Shown piece after piece: positions 1 to 8,536 of a DNA stretch of 64,000 nucleotides. The first letter of the stretch is position 1. Every line of letters starts with the position of its first letter. This DNA is from Pseudomonas hormoni (GTDB lineage: Bacteria; Pseudomonadota; Gammaproteobacteria; Pseudomonadales; Pseudomonadaceae): positions 4,264,001 to 4,328,000 of the forward strand of contig NZ_CP075566.1 of NCBI RefSeq assembly GCF_018502625.1, in the 5' to 3' direction. A model generated the notes under the pieces. It was not told where the DNA came from and searched no databases. It worked only from the letters and a program-made list of their open reading frames with translations. Made by a program: the position numbers and the translations under genes.

Positions 1-330
1 GGTGTACAGCGGGTTGGTGTTGACCACGATCAGCCCGGCGCGCAACGCACCAAACACGGCAATCGGGTATTGCAGGACGTTGGGCATCTGCACCGCGATG
101 CGATCCCCCGGCACCAGGTCGGTGTGGGCTTGCAGGTAACCGGCGAACGCGGCGCTGTAGCGTTCCAGTTCGGCGTAGGTCAGGGTCACGCCCATGTTGC
201 TGAAGGCCGGGCGGTCCGCAAATTTTTTGCAGGAGCGCTCGAACACCTCGATCACCGACTTGTAAGCCCCTCGATCGATGTCCAGGGGTACGCCGGCCGG
301 GCGTTTGTCATTCCAGAAATCAGGTTGCAT
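1..330 (-). CDS. fadD2: Long-chain fatty-acid CoA ligase, N-terminal part (window edge)
   Basis: The first 110 codons of an acyl-CoA synthetase that runs off the left edge. The enzyme activates fatty acids to acyl-CoA at the inner membrane for beta-oxidation. The visible N-terminus begins MQPDFWNDKRPAGVP and continues through AFSNMGVTLTYAELERYS and DRIAVQMPNVLQYPIAVFGA to NTNPLYT, the start of the AMP-binding domain. The ATP-binding and catalytic motifs lie outside the window. The sequence resembles FadD2 rather than FadD1 of Pseudomonas. A divergent hydrolase and a MaoC hydratase lie next to it, the same neighbourhood as fadD2 in P. aeruginosa (PA3300-PA3302, from memory). The assignment of paralogue rests on the N-terminus and this synteny. 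Confidence 0.9.
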   Translation of the reverse strand, partial: MQPDFWNDKRPAGVPLDIDRGAYKSVIEVFERSCKKFADRPAFSNMGVTLTYAELERYSAAFAGYLQAHTDLVPGDRIAVQMPNVLQYPIAVFGALRAGLIVVNTNPLYT

Positions 331-557
331 TGTTCTTGTCCTCTTTACCTGAACCTATCCGGGGCCACTCTCTGCGCTGTCTGAAAAACAGAAAGCAAAA
401 AGCGGAGCTTCACGGACACTAGCAGCTATGACGAAACAGGCAAATATGCCAACGTCCGTCATTGATCGTGTGAATCTTGGTGCCGTGGCGTGGCCTGATC
501 AGACGCCCGGCGATGGATGCGCTATACAATGCACCGAGCCCATGCAAAGGAATCGCC

Positions 558-1502
558 ATGATCCACGACACCTTCTGGCTGACCGCGAGTGACCGCAGCC
601 GCCTCTTCGTCAACCAGTGGCTGCCCGCCGCGCCGTTGAAAGCGGTGATTCTGGTGGCCCACGGCATGGCCGAGCACAGTGATCGCTATGCCCGTCTGGC
701 CGAAAAATGCTGTGAACAGGGCTACGGCGTCTACGCACCTGACTTGCGTGGACATGGCAAAACTGCCGAAAACGGGACACTCGGTCATTTCGCCGATGAC
801 GATGGCTGGTGCAAGGTGGTTGGTGATCTGGCCAGCCTCAATCAGCACATCGGTCAGCAACATCCCGGCGTGCCGATCGTGCTGCTCGGCCACAGCATGG
901 GCAGTTACATCGCTCAGGCCTATCTGCTGCATCACAGCGCCAGCCTGTATGGCGCAGTGCTCAGTGGTTCGAATTTTCAACCCGTGGCGCTTTATCGCGC
1001 AGCCCGGCAAATCGCCCGGCTCGAACGCTTGCGCCAGGGGCCGAAGGGGCGCAGCGCGCTGATCGAATGGCTGTCGTTCGGCTCGTTCAACAAGAAGTTC
1101 AAACCGGTGCGCACCTCGTTCGACTGGCTCAGCCGCGACCCGGCCGAAGTCGACAAGTACGCCAACGACCCGCTCTGCGGCTTTCGCTGCACCAATCAGT
1201 TCTGGATCGATTTGCTTGGCGGCTTGCAGCAAATCAGCAAAGCGTCCAATCTCGCCCAGATCGATCCGGGCCTGCCGCTGCTGGTGATTGGCGGCGAATG
1301 TGATCCGGTGAGTGAAGGCAAGCGTCTGAAAGATCTGGCCGATGCACTACGTGCCGCTGGCAGCCAGAGCCTGCAACTGACGATTTACCCGCAGGCGCGG
1401 CACGAACTGTTCAACGAGAGCAATCGCGATGAAGTGACGGCCGATGTGCTGAGCTGGATCGCGCAAGCCCTGAGCCACCGCCGCCCACCCCGATCCGAAT
1501 AG
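558..1502 (+). CDS. Alpha/beta hydrolase, monoacylglycerol lipase / lysophospholipase type
   Basis: A 314-residue serine hydrolase of the alpha/beta fold. The nucleophile elbow GHSMG places the catalytic serine at residue 113. An oxyanion-type loop VAHGMAEHSDRY lies near residues 33-44 and the lid helix region near 160-200. The late acid and base are probably in GGECDPVS and the C-terminal QARHELFNE. It belongs with Serine aminopeptidase S33/lysophospholipase proteins, which release fatty acids from monoacylglycerols or lysolipids. The ATG at 558 was chosen because the upstream codons in frame are poorly conserved-looking and AAGGA lies just before it. It sits divergent to fadD2 and 40 bp before a MaoC hydratase, so it may feed fatty acids to beta-oxidation; the true substrate is not known. 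Confidence 0.85.
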   Translation: MIHDTFWLTASDRSRLFVNQWLPAAPLKAVILVAHGMAEHSDRYARLAEKCCEQGYGVYAPDLRGHGKTAENGTLGHFADDDGWCKVVGDLASLNQHIGQQHPGVPIVLLGHSMGSYIAQAYLLHHSASLYGAVLSGSNFQPVALYRAARQIARLERLRQGPKGRSALIEWLSFGSFNKKFKPVRTSFDWLSRDPAEVDKYANDPLCGFRCTNQFWIDLLGGLQQISKASNLAQIDPGLPLLVIGGECDPVSEGKRLKDLADALRAAGSQSLQLTIYPQARHELFNESNRDEVTADVLSWIAQALSHRRPPRSE

Positions 1503-1542
1503 TTTTTTGTGGTTTTTTTATTTGTCACAGGAATTGAAACCG

Positions 1543-2013
1543 ATGACCCAGGTTACCAACACCCCTTACGAAGCCCTTGAAGTCGGGCAGACCGCCAGCT
1601 ACAGCAAGACGGTCGAAGAGCGCGACATTCAACTGTTCGCCGCGATGTCCGGTGACCACAACCCGGTGCACCTGGACGCTGAATTCGCCGCTGGCACCAT
1701 GTTCAAGGAACGTATCGCTCACGGCATGTTCAGCGGTGCACTGATCAGCGCAGCCGTTGCCTGCGAGTTGCCTGGGCCGGGCACCATTTATATCGGTCAG
1801 CAGATGAGCTTTCAAAAGCCGGTGAAAATTGGCGACACGCTGACCGTGCGTCTGGAGATACTGGAGAAGCTGCCGAAGTTTCGTGTGCGCATCGCCACGC
1901 GCGTGTTCAACCAGCGTGATGAGTTGGTGGTGGATGGCGAGGCGGAGATTCTGGCGCCGCGCAAGCAGCAGACCGTGACGTTGCCTAAGCTGCCGGCGAT
2001 CAGTATCGGCTGA
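1543..2013 (+). CDS. MaoC-like (R)-specific enoyl-CoA hydratase
   Basis: A 156-residue single hot-dog protein. The hydratase-2 motif SGDHNPVHLD carries the likely catalytic Asp38 and His43, and the following AHGMF and PGPGTIYIGQQMSF are typical of PhaJ/MaoC dehydratases. The predicted reaction is reversible hydration of trans-2-enoyl-CoA to (R)-3-hydroxyacyl-CoA, linking beta-oxidation to polyhydroxyalkanoate or other acyl pathways. The ATG at 1543 is preceded by a weak CAGGAA. The gene follows the hydrolase by 40 bp and is probably co-transcribed. A REP-type inverted repeat follows immediately. Confidence 0.85.
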   Translation: MTQVTNTPYEALEVGQTASYSKTVEERDIQLFAAMSGDHNPVHLDAEFAAGTMFKERIAHGMFSGALISAAVACELPGPGTIYIGQQMSFQKPVKIGDTLTVRLEILEKLPKFRVRIATRVFNQRDELVVDGEAEILAPRKQQTVTLPKLPAISIG

Positions 2014-2025
2014 AGCGCCGCTCCC

Positions 2026-2161
2026 CTGTGGCGAGGGAGCTTGCTCCCGCTGGGGTGCGCAGAGCCCCCAAAATCCGACACCGCGGTTAATCTGAATAAC
2101 CGCGGTGGCAGGGTTTACGACTGCTTCGCAGCCGAGCGGGAGCAAGCCCCCTCGCCACAGG
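2026..2161. repeat. REP/REPIN pair, family A (CTGTGGCGAGGGAGCTTGCTC)
   Basis: Two inverted copies of a unit reading GTGGCGAGGGAGCTTGCTCC, separated by about 90 bp of less regular sequence. It lies between the MaoC gene and the convergent HlyD gene. The same family recurs at 8324, 13528, 21225, 40111 and 55243. Confidence 0.85.
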
Positions 2162-2166
2162 GACTT

Positions 2167-3030
2167 CTACCGCTCCTGCACCTGCACACTCGCCGTCATC
2201 CCCGAACTCAAATTGATCCCCTCGGGCACCTCGTCCAGTTTGATCCGCACCGGAATCCGCTGCGCCAGTCTCACCCAGTTGAATGTCGGCTCCACCTCCG
2301 CCAGCAACTGCCCATCCGGCGTGGTGTTGCGATCGGTAATCCCGCGGCTGACACTTTCCACATGCCCTTGCAGCGCCTCGCCCGCACTCATCAACCAAAC
2401 CTTCACCGGATCGCCGACGCGAATCCGCGGCAGTTTGGTTTCTTCGAAATACGCCTGCACATAAAACGTCGAATCATCGATCAGCGCCATCACCGCTTGC
2501 CCGGCATTCACGTAATTGCCTTGGGCCAGACGCAAGTTAGTGATGTGGCCGCTGCGTGGCGCATGAACCTGGCTTCGGGCGAGGTTGAGTTCAGCTACCT
2601 TGGCTTCGGCCTGGGCTTCGCGCAGTTCACCACGGGCGATGCCGGCGTTGATTTGCGCGTTCTCACGCAGCTCGGCACTGATCGCCTGCGGGCCGAGGGC
2701 CGCGCGGCGACTGGCTTCGCGCTCACGCAGATTGAGTTGCTGCTGACGGGTTTGCACCACCGCTTGCGCCTTCTCCAGCGCGGCTTCGAACCGGTCGCGG
2801 TCAATGCTCAGCAACAGGTCGCCGGCCTTCACCGGCTGGTTATCGAACGCCTTGAGTTCACGCACCCAGCCCGACACATCCGGGGCGATCACCACCACAT
2901 CGGCGCGAATCCGCGCATCCCGCGTCCACGGCGTGAGCATGTAGTACTGCCACAAATGGAAACCGGCAAAAATCGCCATCGCCACCAGGCACAGGGTGAC
3001 CGCGACACGTACGGATGTACGCATGTTCAA
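2167..3030 (-). CDS. HlyD-family periplasmic adaptor (AaeA/EmrA-like efflux subunit)
   Basis: A 287-residue membrane-fusion protein. One N-terminal membrane helix (about residues 8-28) is followed by a biotinyl-lipoyl-like half (VVVIAPDVSGWVRELKAFDNQ), a short alpha-helical hairpin, and the matching second half (QVHAPRSGHITNLRLAQGNY). Such proteins connect an inner-membrane pump to an outer-membrane channel. It is the last gene of a three-gene leftward operon with DUF1656 and FUSC proteins, the arrangement of aromatic-acid efflux systems like E. coli AaeXAB. The substrate cannot be read from the sequence. Its start lies 4 nt from the DUF1656 stop, so translation is coupled. Confidence 0.88.
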   Translation of the reverse strand: MNMRTSVRVAVTLCLVAMAIFAGFHLWQYYMLTPWTRDARIRADVVVIAPDVSGWVRELKAFDNQPVKAGDLLLSIDRDRFEAALEKAQAVVQTRQQQLNLREREASRRAALGPQAISAELRENAQINAGIARGELREAQAEAKVAELNLARSQVHAPRSGHITNLRLAQGNYVNAGQAVMALIDDSTFYVQAYFEETKLPRIRVGDPVKVWLMSAGEALQGHVESVSRGITDRNTTPDGQLLAEVEPTFNWVRLAQRIPVRIKLDEVPEGINLSSGMTASVQVQER

Positions 3031-3034
3031 CTCC

Positions 3035-3241
3035 TTATAAAGGTCCGAGGACGACGGTGATCAGGGTCAATACACAGACGTACAAGGCGCAATCGAATAA
3101 CGCTTCGTGCCAGATCCAGCGACCGGCCGGGGTCAGGCGCAACAGCAGGCGCAAGGCCCCGGTGACGAGCAGCGCCAACAGCACATAAATCAGAAACGGA
3201 CTGAGCAGCACGCCGCCCACCGACCATTCACGCAAGCCCAT
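3035..3241 (-). CDS. DUF1656 small inner-membrane protein (AaeX-like)
   Basis: A 68-residue protein with two predicted membrane helices (residues about 12-30 and 47-66) and the start MGLREWSVGGVLLSPF, typical of DUF1656. It overlaps the 3' end of the FUSC gene by 14 nt and lies just upstream of the HlyD gene. In this family the small protein is always found between a FUSC pump and its HlyD adaptor; its role is not established. Confidence 0.85.
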   Translation of the reverse strand: MGLREWSVGGVLLSPFLIYVLLALLVTGALRLLLRLTPAGRWIWHEALFDCALYVCVLTLITVVLGPL

Positions 3242-5216
3242 GGCTTTGCTCCTGTTGACGGCACCACGCGCGCCAGCTGTTCTGCAATTGCAGCACGGCG
3301 CCCTGGGCCAGTTTCACGGCATCGCTGGGCGGCAACGCGTACAAGGTGTTCAAGAATTCTTCGCTGGGCTGTTCCAGGGCGTCGGCACAACCACCGCTCG
3401 GGCCTTGTTCGAGGACTTTTTCCAGCGCCTCAAGATAGCGACGCTGCGGCGCACTGACCAGCACCTGCGCCACCGCCAGGCTCAAGCGCAAATGCAGCAG
3501 TTCATCGCCGATGTCCAGACCGAGCAAACCGTCATCCCAGCGACTGCGCGCCGGCTCCGGCAGCTCCGGATAGTACCGCGCCAGTTGCAACAAACGGTCG
3601 GCCATGCGCCCGCCGAACCAGCTTTCAGCGCCAGGTAAATTGCGCCGGGTCAAACGCACGAGATCGTCGAGGGTCGCTGCCAGCAGACGTCGCCCGTGCC
3701 AGGCCGGGTTGCGCAGGATTAGCAAGTGAAACGCCAACACCGCAGCACCGACGCCGACCACCATGGCCTGAGCGCTGTTGAAGAACGTCGCGACGTCGAA
3801 CTTCATCGCATTGAGCGGCGAGACCAGCACAATGAAGTGCAGGCAGAACGAAGTGGCCGTGGCGCCGATCTGCGGCTTGGCCATGCCCAGCGCGCCCAGA
3901 AACAGCGGCACGCCCATGCCCATGCAGAGCAACTCGAAACCGCTCCATTGCGGCAGCAGAATCTGCCCGACGATAAACGCCGCCGGGATCGCCAGAAAAA
4001 TCCCGCGCATGAAACTCATGCCGATCTGAGCGCCATTCTCACGACTGGCGAACAGGCTGCACACCACGCAGGTCAGCACCAATGCGCCTGAGGCGGCGGG
4101 CCAGGCCGTTGCCAGCCAGAAACACGACACCACCAGAAACGCCAGGGCACTGCGCGCCCCGAACACCAGCGCCAATGAGAGGTCGCGGTGCGGCGTCAGG
4201 GTGCGCGGAGGATCAACCGTTTCCTTGCCCTCCTCCACCGCATTCAATGCCGCGTTCGCCGCCATCGCGGTATCCATCAGCAACGTGAAACGGACCAGGC
4301 AGTAACTCTGCGCGGAACTGATCTGTGGATCATGGGACGCGTCGAGCAAGCGCGGTCGCAAGGCTTGCAGCGTCGCGGTATCCGGGCTGGCGAGCGCTTC
4401 CTGAACCTCGGTCATCCACGGCCTCAACCGTTCGGCTTCCTGCGGTTCCAACTGCTTCCATTGACGGCGCACCGAACGGGCGATGCGCAGCAGCATCAAC
4501 AGTTTCTGGCTCAGTCCGCTGATGGCCCGCGCACGTTGCCGGCCGAGTCCGCCTTCGAACCAGGCGTGCTCGCGCTGGGCATCCACCGCGACGATTCGGC
4601 CGAGGATTTCCAGCAGGCCCTTGCGCGCCTGACTGTCGCCGGACAATGTTGCGCGTGCGGCATTCATACCGCTCTGCCACGCGGCTCGCGCCTGATCCGC
4701 CAGTTGCCGTTCAACCCGCATTGGCCACAGCAACGCACTGGCGGCGGTGGCGCAGAGAATGCCCAGACAGATTTCCGTGCAGCGCGCCACGGCTTGATCG
4801 AACACCGTCAGCGGGTGGGAAATGGCCGGCAACGCGATGATTGCGACCGTGTAACCGGCCAGCACAAACGAATAGGACCAGGCACTGCGCAGCAAGGTCG
4901 AACTCGCCGTGCACAGCCCGAGCCACAGCGCCAATGCCAGAAGAAACAACCACGGCGTCTGTGCGAACAGACTCATGAACACCACCGACATGATCGTTCC
5001 GATCAGCGTCCCCAACAGCCGCGCCAAACCCTTTTGCACCACCATCCCGGACAACGGCTGAGCGACGATGAACGCCGTCATCAACGCCCAGGCCGGCTGC
5101 TCCAGTCCCCAGCGCAATGCCAACCACAGCGCGAGGCCGCCGCCGAGCAGGGTCTTGATCGCGAACTGCAGGGCACGGCGGTCGGGCGCAAACAAAGCCT
5201 GCAAAGTGATAGGCAC
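3228..5216 (-). CDS. FUSC-family efflux permease (AaeB-like)
   Basis: A 662-residue inner-membrane protein with two blocks of about five to six hydrophobic helices (residues roughly 15-165 and 350-500), each followed by a soluble helical domain. This duplicated FUSC layout, and starts such as ALRWGLEQPAWALMTAFIV and the second-half ARSALAFLVVSCFWLATAW, match AaeB/p-hydroxybenzoate efflux pumps. It should export aromatic or other toxic acids together with the HlyD adaptor. It is the first gene of the operon. No regulator gene is adjacent, unlike E. coli aaeR, so the inducer is unknown. Confidence 0.88.
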   Translation of the reverse strand: MPITLQALFAPDRRALQFAIKTLLGGGLALWLALRWGLEQPAWALMTAFIVAQPLSGMVVQKGLARLLGTLIGTIMSVVFMSLFAQTPWLFLLALALWLGLCTASSTLLRSAWSYSFVLAGYTVAIIALPAISHPLTVFDQAVARCTEICLGILCATAASALLWPMRVERQLADQARAAWQSGMNAARATLSGDSQARKGLLEILGRIVAVDAQREHAWFEGGLGRQRARAISGLSQKLLMLLRIARSVRRQWKQLEPQEAERLRPWMTEVQEALASPDTATLQALRPRLLDASHDPQISSAQSYCLVRFTLLMDTAMAANAALNAVEEGKETVDPPRTLTPHRDLSLALVFGARSALAFLVVSCFWLATAWPAASGALVLTCVVCSLFASRENGAQIGMSFMRGIFLAIPAAFIVGQILLPQWSGFELLCMGMGVPLFLGALGMAKPQIGATATSFCLHFIVLVSPLNAMKFDVATFFNSAQAMVVGVGAAVLAFHLLILRNPAWHGRRLLAATLDDLVRLTRRNLPGAESWFGGRMADRLLQLARYYPELPEPARSRWDDGLLGLDIGDELLHLRLSLAVAQVLVSAPQRRYLEALEKVLEQGPSGGCADALEQPSEEFLNTLYALPPSDAVKLAQGAVLQLQNSWRAWCRQQEQSHGLA

Positions 5217-5327
5217 GTAAAGCTCTCTTCAAAGGACGATTTAACGATAGCCGGGTTCGTCGAAGTGAATTGAAATCAAATTATTAGCTGGCTATCTATC
5301 CCCCGTCCAGCGCTAAAACCCGGGCAC

Positions 5328-5357
5328 AAAAAAACGCCAGACTGGCTGGCGTTTTTG
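5328..5357 (-). terminator. Rho-independent terminator of the PA2169-family gene
   Basis: The inverted repeat AACGCCAG-actgg-CTGGCGTT ends in a T-run when read leftward, 16 bp past the stop of the leftward gene at 5373. A-runs on the other side mean it could also stop rightward transcripts. Confidence 0.75.
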
Positions 5358-5372
5358 ACAGGCTTTGCGCGC

Positions 5373-5840
5373 TTACGAGCGTGCGCGAGCTTGGTTACGC
5401 AGGGCTTTTACCTGATCGTGATTGCGTTGCACGCCGTGGTACTGACGCTCAACCAGGTCACGAATGCCCACCAGGTTGTGCTTGTTGATTTTTTCCATGG
5501 CTTCTTTGTAAGCCTTCAACGCATGGTCTTCACCGCGTTCGGCTTCATTCAGCACGGCTTCTTCATCCTTGCCGGTGAACATGGCTTTCACGTCGACCCA
5601 GCGACGGTGCAGATCACCGCTGACGCTGGTGGAAGTTTCCGGATCGCCACCCATCGAGCGCACCGCCGTTTGCAGTTCCGAGGCCGCAGTAGCGCAGTCG
5701 GCGGAACGGGCGATGAACAGCGTTTTCAGTTCTGGATGCTTGATGTCTTCAGCGCAAGTCTTGAACCCTTCCTGACCGTCTTTGCTGGTTTCAATCAGGT
5801 CGTTGAGTACAGAGATCGCTTCTTTATTCATGTCGGTCAT
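5373..5840 (-). CDS. PA2169-family four-helix-bundle protein (DUF2383)
   Basis: A 155-residue, almost wholly helical acidic protein. It matches the PA2169/DUF2383 family (ferritin-like four-helix bundle) by the pattern EAISVLNDLIETSKDGQEGF, the central FIARSADCATAASELQ and DRWVDVK-type stretch. The function of the family is unknown; members are often stress-induced. The ATG at 5840 is preferred to one 15 codons upstream because GAGGAATTGAAA lies directly before it and family members start MTDMN-like. It is monocistronic with its own terminator. Confidence 0.82.
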   Translation of the reverse strand: MTDMNKEAISVLNDLIETSKDGQEGFKTCAEDIKHPELKTLFIARSADCATAASELQTAVRSMGGDPETSTSVSGDLHRRWVDVKAMFTGKDEEAVLNEAERGEDHALKAYKEAMEKINKHNLVGIRDLVERQYHGVQRNHDQVKALRNQARARS

Positions 5841-6043
5841 TTTCAATTCCTCACGGGTTGATGAAAGATGCAATAGCTGTTGCACCCCGCATGCCAGCTT
5901 TGAATTGATAACTTATTTGTTATATTTCAATGACTTGGTTTTATCTAGAAAATCTGTATCCGCGTTATTTGCATGATCTGTCAATTGGCCTGCATGCAGA
6001 ATGCCTGTATTTTCCAGACTGACTGAATCAAGACGACTGATTG

Positions 6044-6280
6044 ATGAACCCTGAAAAGCTCGAACTGCTGATTACCCGTGAAATGCCCTTCGGCAAATAC
6101 AAAGGCCGCATCATTGCCGACCTGCCCGGCCAATACCTGAACTGGTTCGCCCGAGAAGGTTTTCCCCATGGCGAACTGGGCGGCTTGCTGGCCCTGATGC
6201 AGGAGATCGATCACAACGGCCTGTCGGAGTTGCTTGAGCCGCTGCGCGCCAAACATGGCAAACCCGCCCCTCGCCACTGA
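6044..6280 (+). CDS. DUF3820 family protein
   Basis: A 78-residue soluble protein containing the DUF3820 signature MPFGKYKGRIIADLPGQYL followed by NWFAREGFPHGELG. The motif resembles the exonuclease-associated small domain found in some phage and bacterial nucleases, but this stand-alone form has no known role. ATG at 6044 was chosen over TTG at 6041. It ends 9 nt before the aminotransferase gene and is probably co-transcribed with it. Confidence 0.8.
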   Translation: MNPEKLELLITREMPFGKYKGRIIADLPGQYLNWFAREGFPHGELGGLLALMQEIDHNGLSELLEPLRAKHGKPAPRH

Positions 6281-6289
6281 GCAGTCCCC

Positions 6290-7471
6290 ATGCCCGATAA
6301 CATCCGCCGCGCCCGTGATGAAATGTTTTGGCAGACCTTTGCCGACCGCTATGCCGTCGAACCCGGCCCGATCAACCTCGAGAACGGTTACTTCGGACGC
6401 ATGTCGCGCACAGTGGTCGAGGAATACCAACGCAACATCGAACTCATCAACCGCAGCAACTCGGTGCATGTGCGCCAGCGCTTCGAACAGGGCGAAAGCC
6501 TTGCGATCGCTGCACAGCTCGCGGAACTGATAGGCGTGACGGCCGATTCCGTTGCCTTCACACGCAACGCGTCGGACGCTCTGCAATCGCTGATCCGCAA
6601 TTACAATCGCCTGCAACCGGGCGATCAGGTGCTGATCTGCGATCTGGAGTACGACACGGTCAAAGGCGCCATGCGCTGGCTCGCGCGTCATCGCGGTGCT
6701 GAAGTCATCGAGATCGATCACGCGTACCCCGCCAGTTTCGACAGTTTGCTGGCCACTTATCGCGATACCTTCGCGCGCTATCCAAAGCTCAAGCTGATGG
6801 CGCTGACCCACGTCACTCACCGCACCGGGCTGGTGATGCCGGTGAAGGCCATTGTCGCTGCCGCCAAAGAACACGGTATCGACGTGATCCTCGATGGCGC
6901 TCATGCACTGGGCCAGATCGAATTCAACCTCGATGACCTCGGCGTCGCGTTTGCCGGTTACAACCTGCACAAGTGGATCGGTGCGCCGCTGACCCTGGGC
7001 TTCCTGTATATCGCTCCGGACCGCCTGGCCGACATCGACCCGGACATGGGCGAGATGCATTTCCCGATCACCGACATTCGCGCACGCACGCCGTACAGCA
7101 CGCCTAACATCCCGGCGTTGCTGACCCTGCCGCTGGTGTTCGAGGAATATCGGGCCATGGGCGGTTCGGCCGCCAAGGGTGCACGGCTCAATTACCTGCG
7201 TAACCGTTGGGTCAGCGCAGTGCGTGATTTGCCGGGCATCGAAGTCATGACCCCGGACGACCCTCGACTGTATTGCGGCATCACGGCGATGCGCTTTACC
7301 CGGCACGCCGATCAACAGGCAATGGCCGAACGGCTGCTCAAGGACTACAACCTGTTTACCGTGACGCGCAGCGGTGCAGCGTCTGGCCCGTGCATCCGCA
7401 TCACACCGGGGCTGACCAGCACTGCGGCGCAGATGGATAGGCTGAGCAACGCATTGAACGAGTTGCGCTGA
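6290..7471 (+). CDS. Class V aminotransferase-fold PLP enzyme (isopenicillin-N-epimerase/cysteine-lyase-like)
   Basis: A 393-residue fold-type I PLP enzyme. The cofactor-binding Asp202 and His205 lie in LDGAHALGQIEF and the PLP lysine is Lys228 in GYNLHKWIGAPL. The N-terminal INLENGYFGRMSRTV and FTRNASDAL motifs match the isopenicillin-N epimerase-like branch of class V. This branch is often annotated as cysteine desulfurase-like, but the mobile catalytic cysteine loop of NifS/IscS is not evident, so desulfurase activity is doubtful. The substrate is unknown. It follows the DUF3820 gene closely and converges with the dioxygenase gene, the two stops being 2 bp apart. Confidence 0.82.
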   Translation: MPDNIRRARDEMFWQTFADRYAVEPGPINLENGYFGRMSRTVVEEYQRNIELINRSNSVHVRQRFEQGESLAIAAQLAELIGVTADSVAFTRNASDALQSLIRNYNRLQPGDQVLICDLEYDTVKGAMRWLARHRGAEVIEIDHAYPASFDSLLATYRDTFARYPKLKLMALTHVTHRTGLVMPVKAIVAAAKEHGIDVILDGAHALGQIEFNLDDLGVAFAGYNLHKWIGAPLTLGFLYIAPDRLADIDPDMGEMHFPITDIRARTPYSTPNIPALLTLPLVFEEYRAMGGSAAKGARLNYLRNRWVSAVRDLPGIEVMTPDDPRLYCGITAMRFTRHADQQAMAERLLKDYNLFTVTRSGAASGPCIRITPGLTSTAAQMDRLSNALNELR

Positions 7472-7473
7472 CG

Positions 7474-8199
7474 TCACACGGTGTACTTGTCGAAGTCCTC
7501 CGGTTTGATCTGCGATGACGCCGCGAACGTGTCGATGCCGATGGTCATTTGACCGAAAAATCCGTCTTCTTTCGAGTCTCGACTGAGGGTGTGAACGGTC
7601 AGGGTCGAGGCTTCGCCGCCCATGGTTTCATAGAGAACGTCCTGATCGTTGGTCAGTGGCGCGACCGTTCGGCCGCCGTATTGCCGGGTGTTGAGCACCG
7701 AGCGCGAGGCCACTTCGGGGAAGTACAGCTGGCCAACCCAGGCGACATGCCGCTCTTCGAGATAGTTGTTGCCAGCGGTGACTCGGACTGCGACGTGGAT
7801 GTGCAGCGCGCGTCCTGCATAGAAACCCGGATAGATCGTGGTAAAGCGCACGATGCCTTTCTGATCCGCGAACTGCCCGCCGCGCAGGTAGGTATCGTCG
7901 TCGGTACGCGGGATCGCGCCGATATCGCCGTCGTCAACTTCCTTGTCCGGGTCGATCCTGCTCCAGCCCGAATACGAACCGCGCGCATTGCAATGCCAGA
8001 TATCGACGATGGCGCCGGTGACCGGCTGACCGGTCATCGCATCGACGATCGTCAGTTTCAGCACCAGGGGAATACCGTCGAGGCCTTCGCTGATGTTTCG
8101 TCTGATCAGTTTCGGGTTTCGAAAATACGGGCCGGCGATCTGTTCGGGTGACAGCAGGCAAGCCGGTTGTGCAGATGTAACCGAGGTGTTGTCGTCCAT
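7474..8199 (-). CDS. Intradiol ring-cleavage dioxygenase family protein
   Basis: A 241-residue protein of the catechol/protocatechuate intradiol dioxygenase fold. All four Fe(III) ligands can be placed: Tyr76 in RGSYSG, Tyr127 in PGFYAGR, and His133 and His135 in LHIHV. The front motif DIWHCNARG is conserved. It lacks the N-terminal dimerisation domain of catechol 1,2-dioxygenases and is nearer to the single-domain PcaH-like group. No other catechol or beta-ketoadipate gene is nearby, so the substrate is unassigned. Gene is monocistronic. Confidence 0.85.
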   Translation of the reverse strand: MDDNTSVTSAQPACLLSPEQIAGPYFRNPKLIRRNISEGLDGIPLVLKLTIVDAMTGQPVTGAIVDIWHCNARGSYSGWSRIDPDKEVDDGDIGAIPRTDDDTYLRGGQFADQKGIVRFTTIYPGFYAGRALHIHVAVRVTAGNNYLEERHVAWVGQLYFPEVASRSVLNTRQYGGRTVAPLTNDQDVLYETMGGEASTLTVHTLSRDSKEDGFFGQMTIGIDTFAASSQIKPEDFDKYTV

Positions 8200-8323
8200 G
8201 ACGTTCTCTCTTCCATAAGATGAACGCAGGTTAACGCCGGACGAGCGGCGAGATGCGGTAACTATGTATCGCGCGATGTCCTGTCTCTAATGACGGCCAG
8301 AGACGCAGCAATCGATGGGTGAT

Positions 8324-8418
8324 CTGTGGCAAGGGAGCTTGCTCCCGCTGGGCCACGAAGTGGCCCTAAAAAATGGGACTGCTGCGCAGTCCAGCGGGAG
8401 CAAGCTCCCTCGCCACAG
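8324..8418. repeat. REP/REPIN pair, family A
   Basis: Inverted copies of GTGGCaAGGGAGCTTGCTCC around a short central palindrome (GGACTGCTGCGCAGTCC). Lies in the 337-bp gap between the dioxygenase promoter side and the eda terminator. Confidence 0.85.
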
Positions 8419-8461
8419 GTTCAGTGTCAGTCTTGACTGACTGTTACAGTTTTTTGCAGGC

Positions 8462-8495
8462 AAAAAAAAACGGTGCACCGACCAAGCGCACCGTT
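8462..8495 (-). terminator. Rho-independent terminator after eda
   Basis: Read leftward: stem AACGGTGC / GCACCGTT with an 11-nt loop, followed by nine or more T. It lies about 40 bp past the eda stop and ends the zwf-pgl-eda operon. Confidence 0.85.
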
Positions 8496-8536
8496 AAAGC
8501 CGTAGAACACACAACGAAGTGTCAGGTAAAAGCAGA

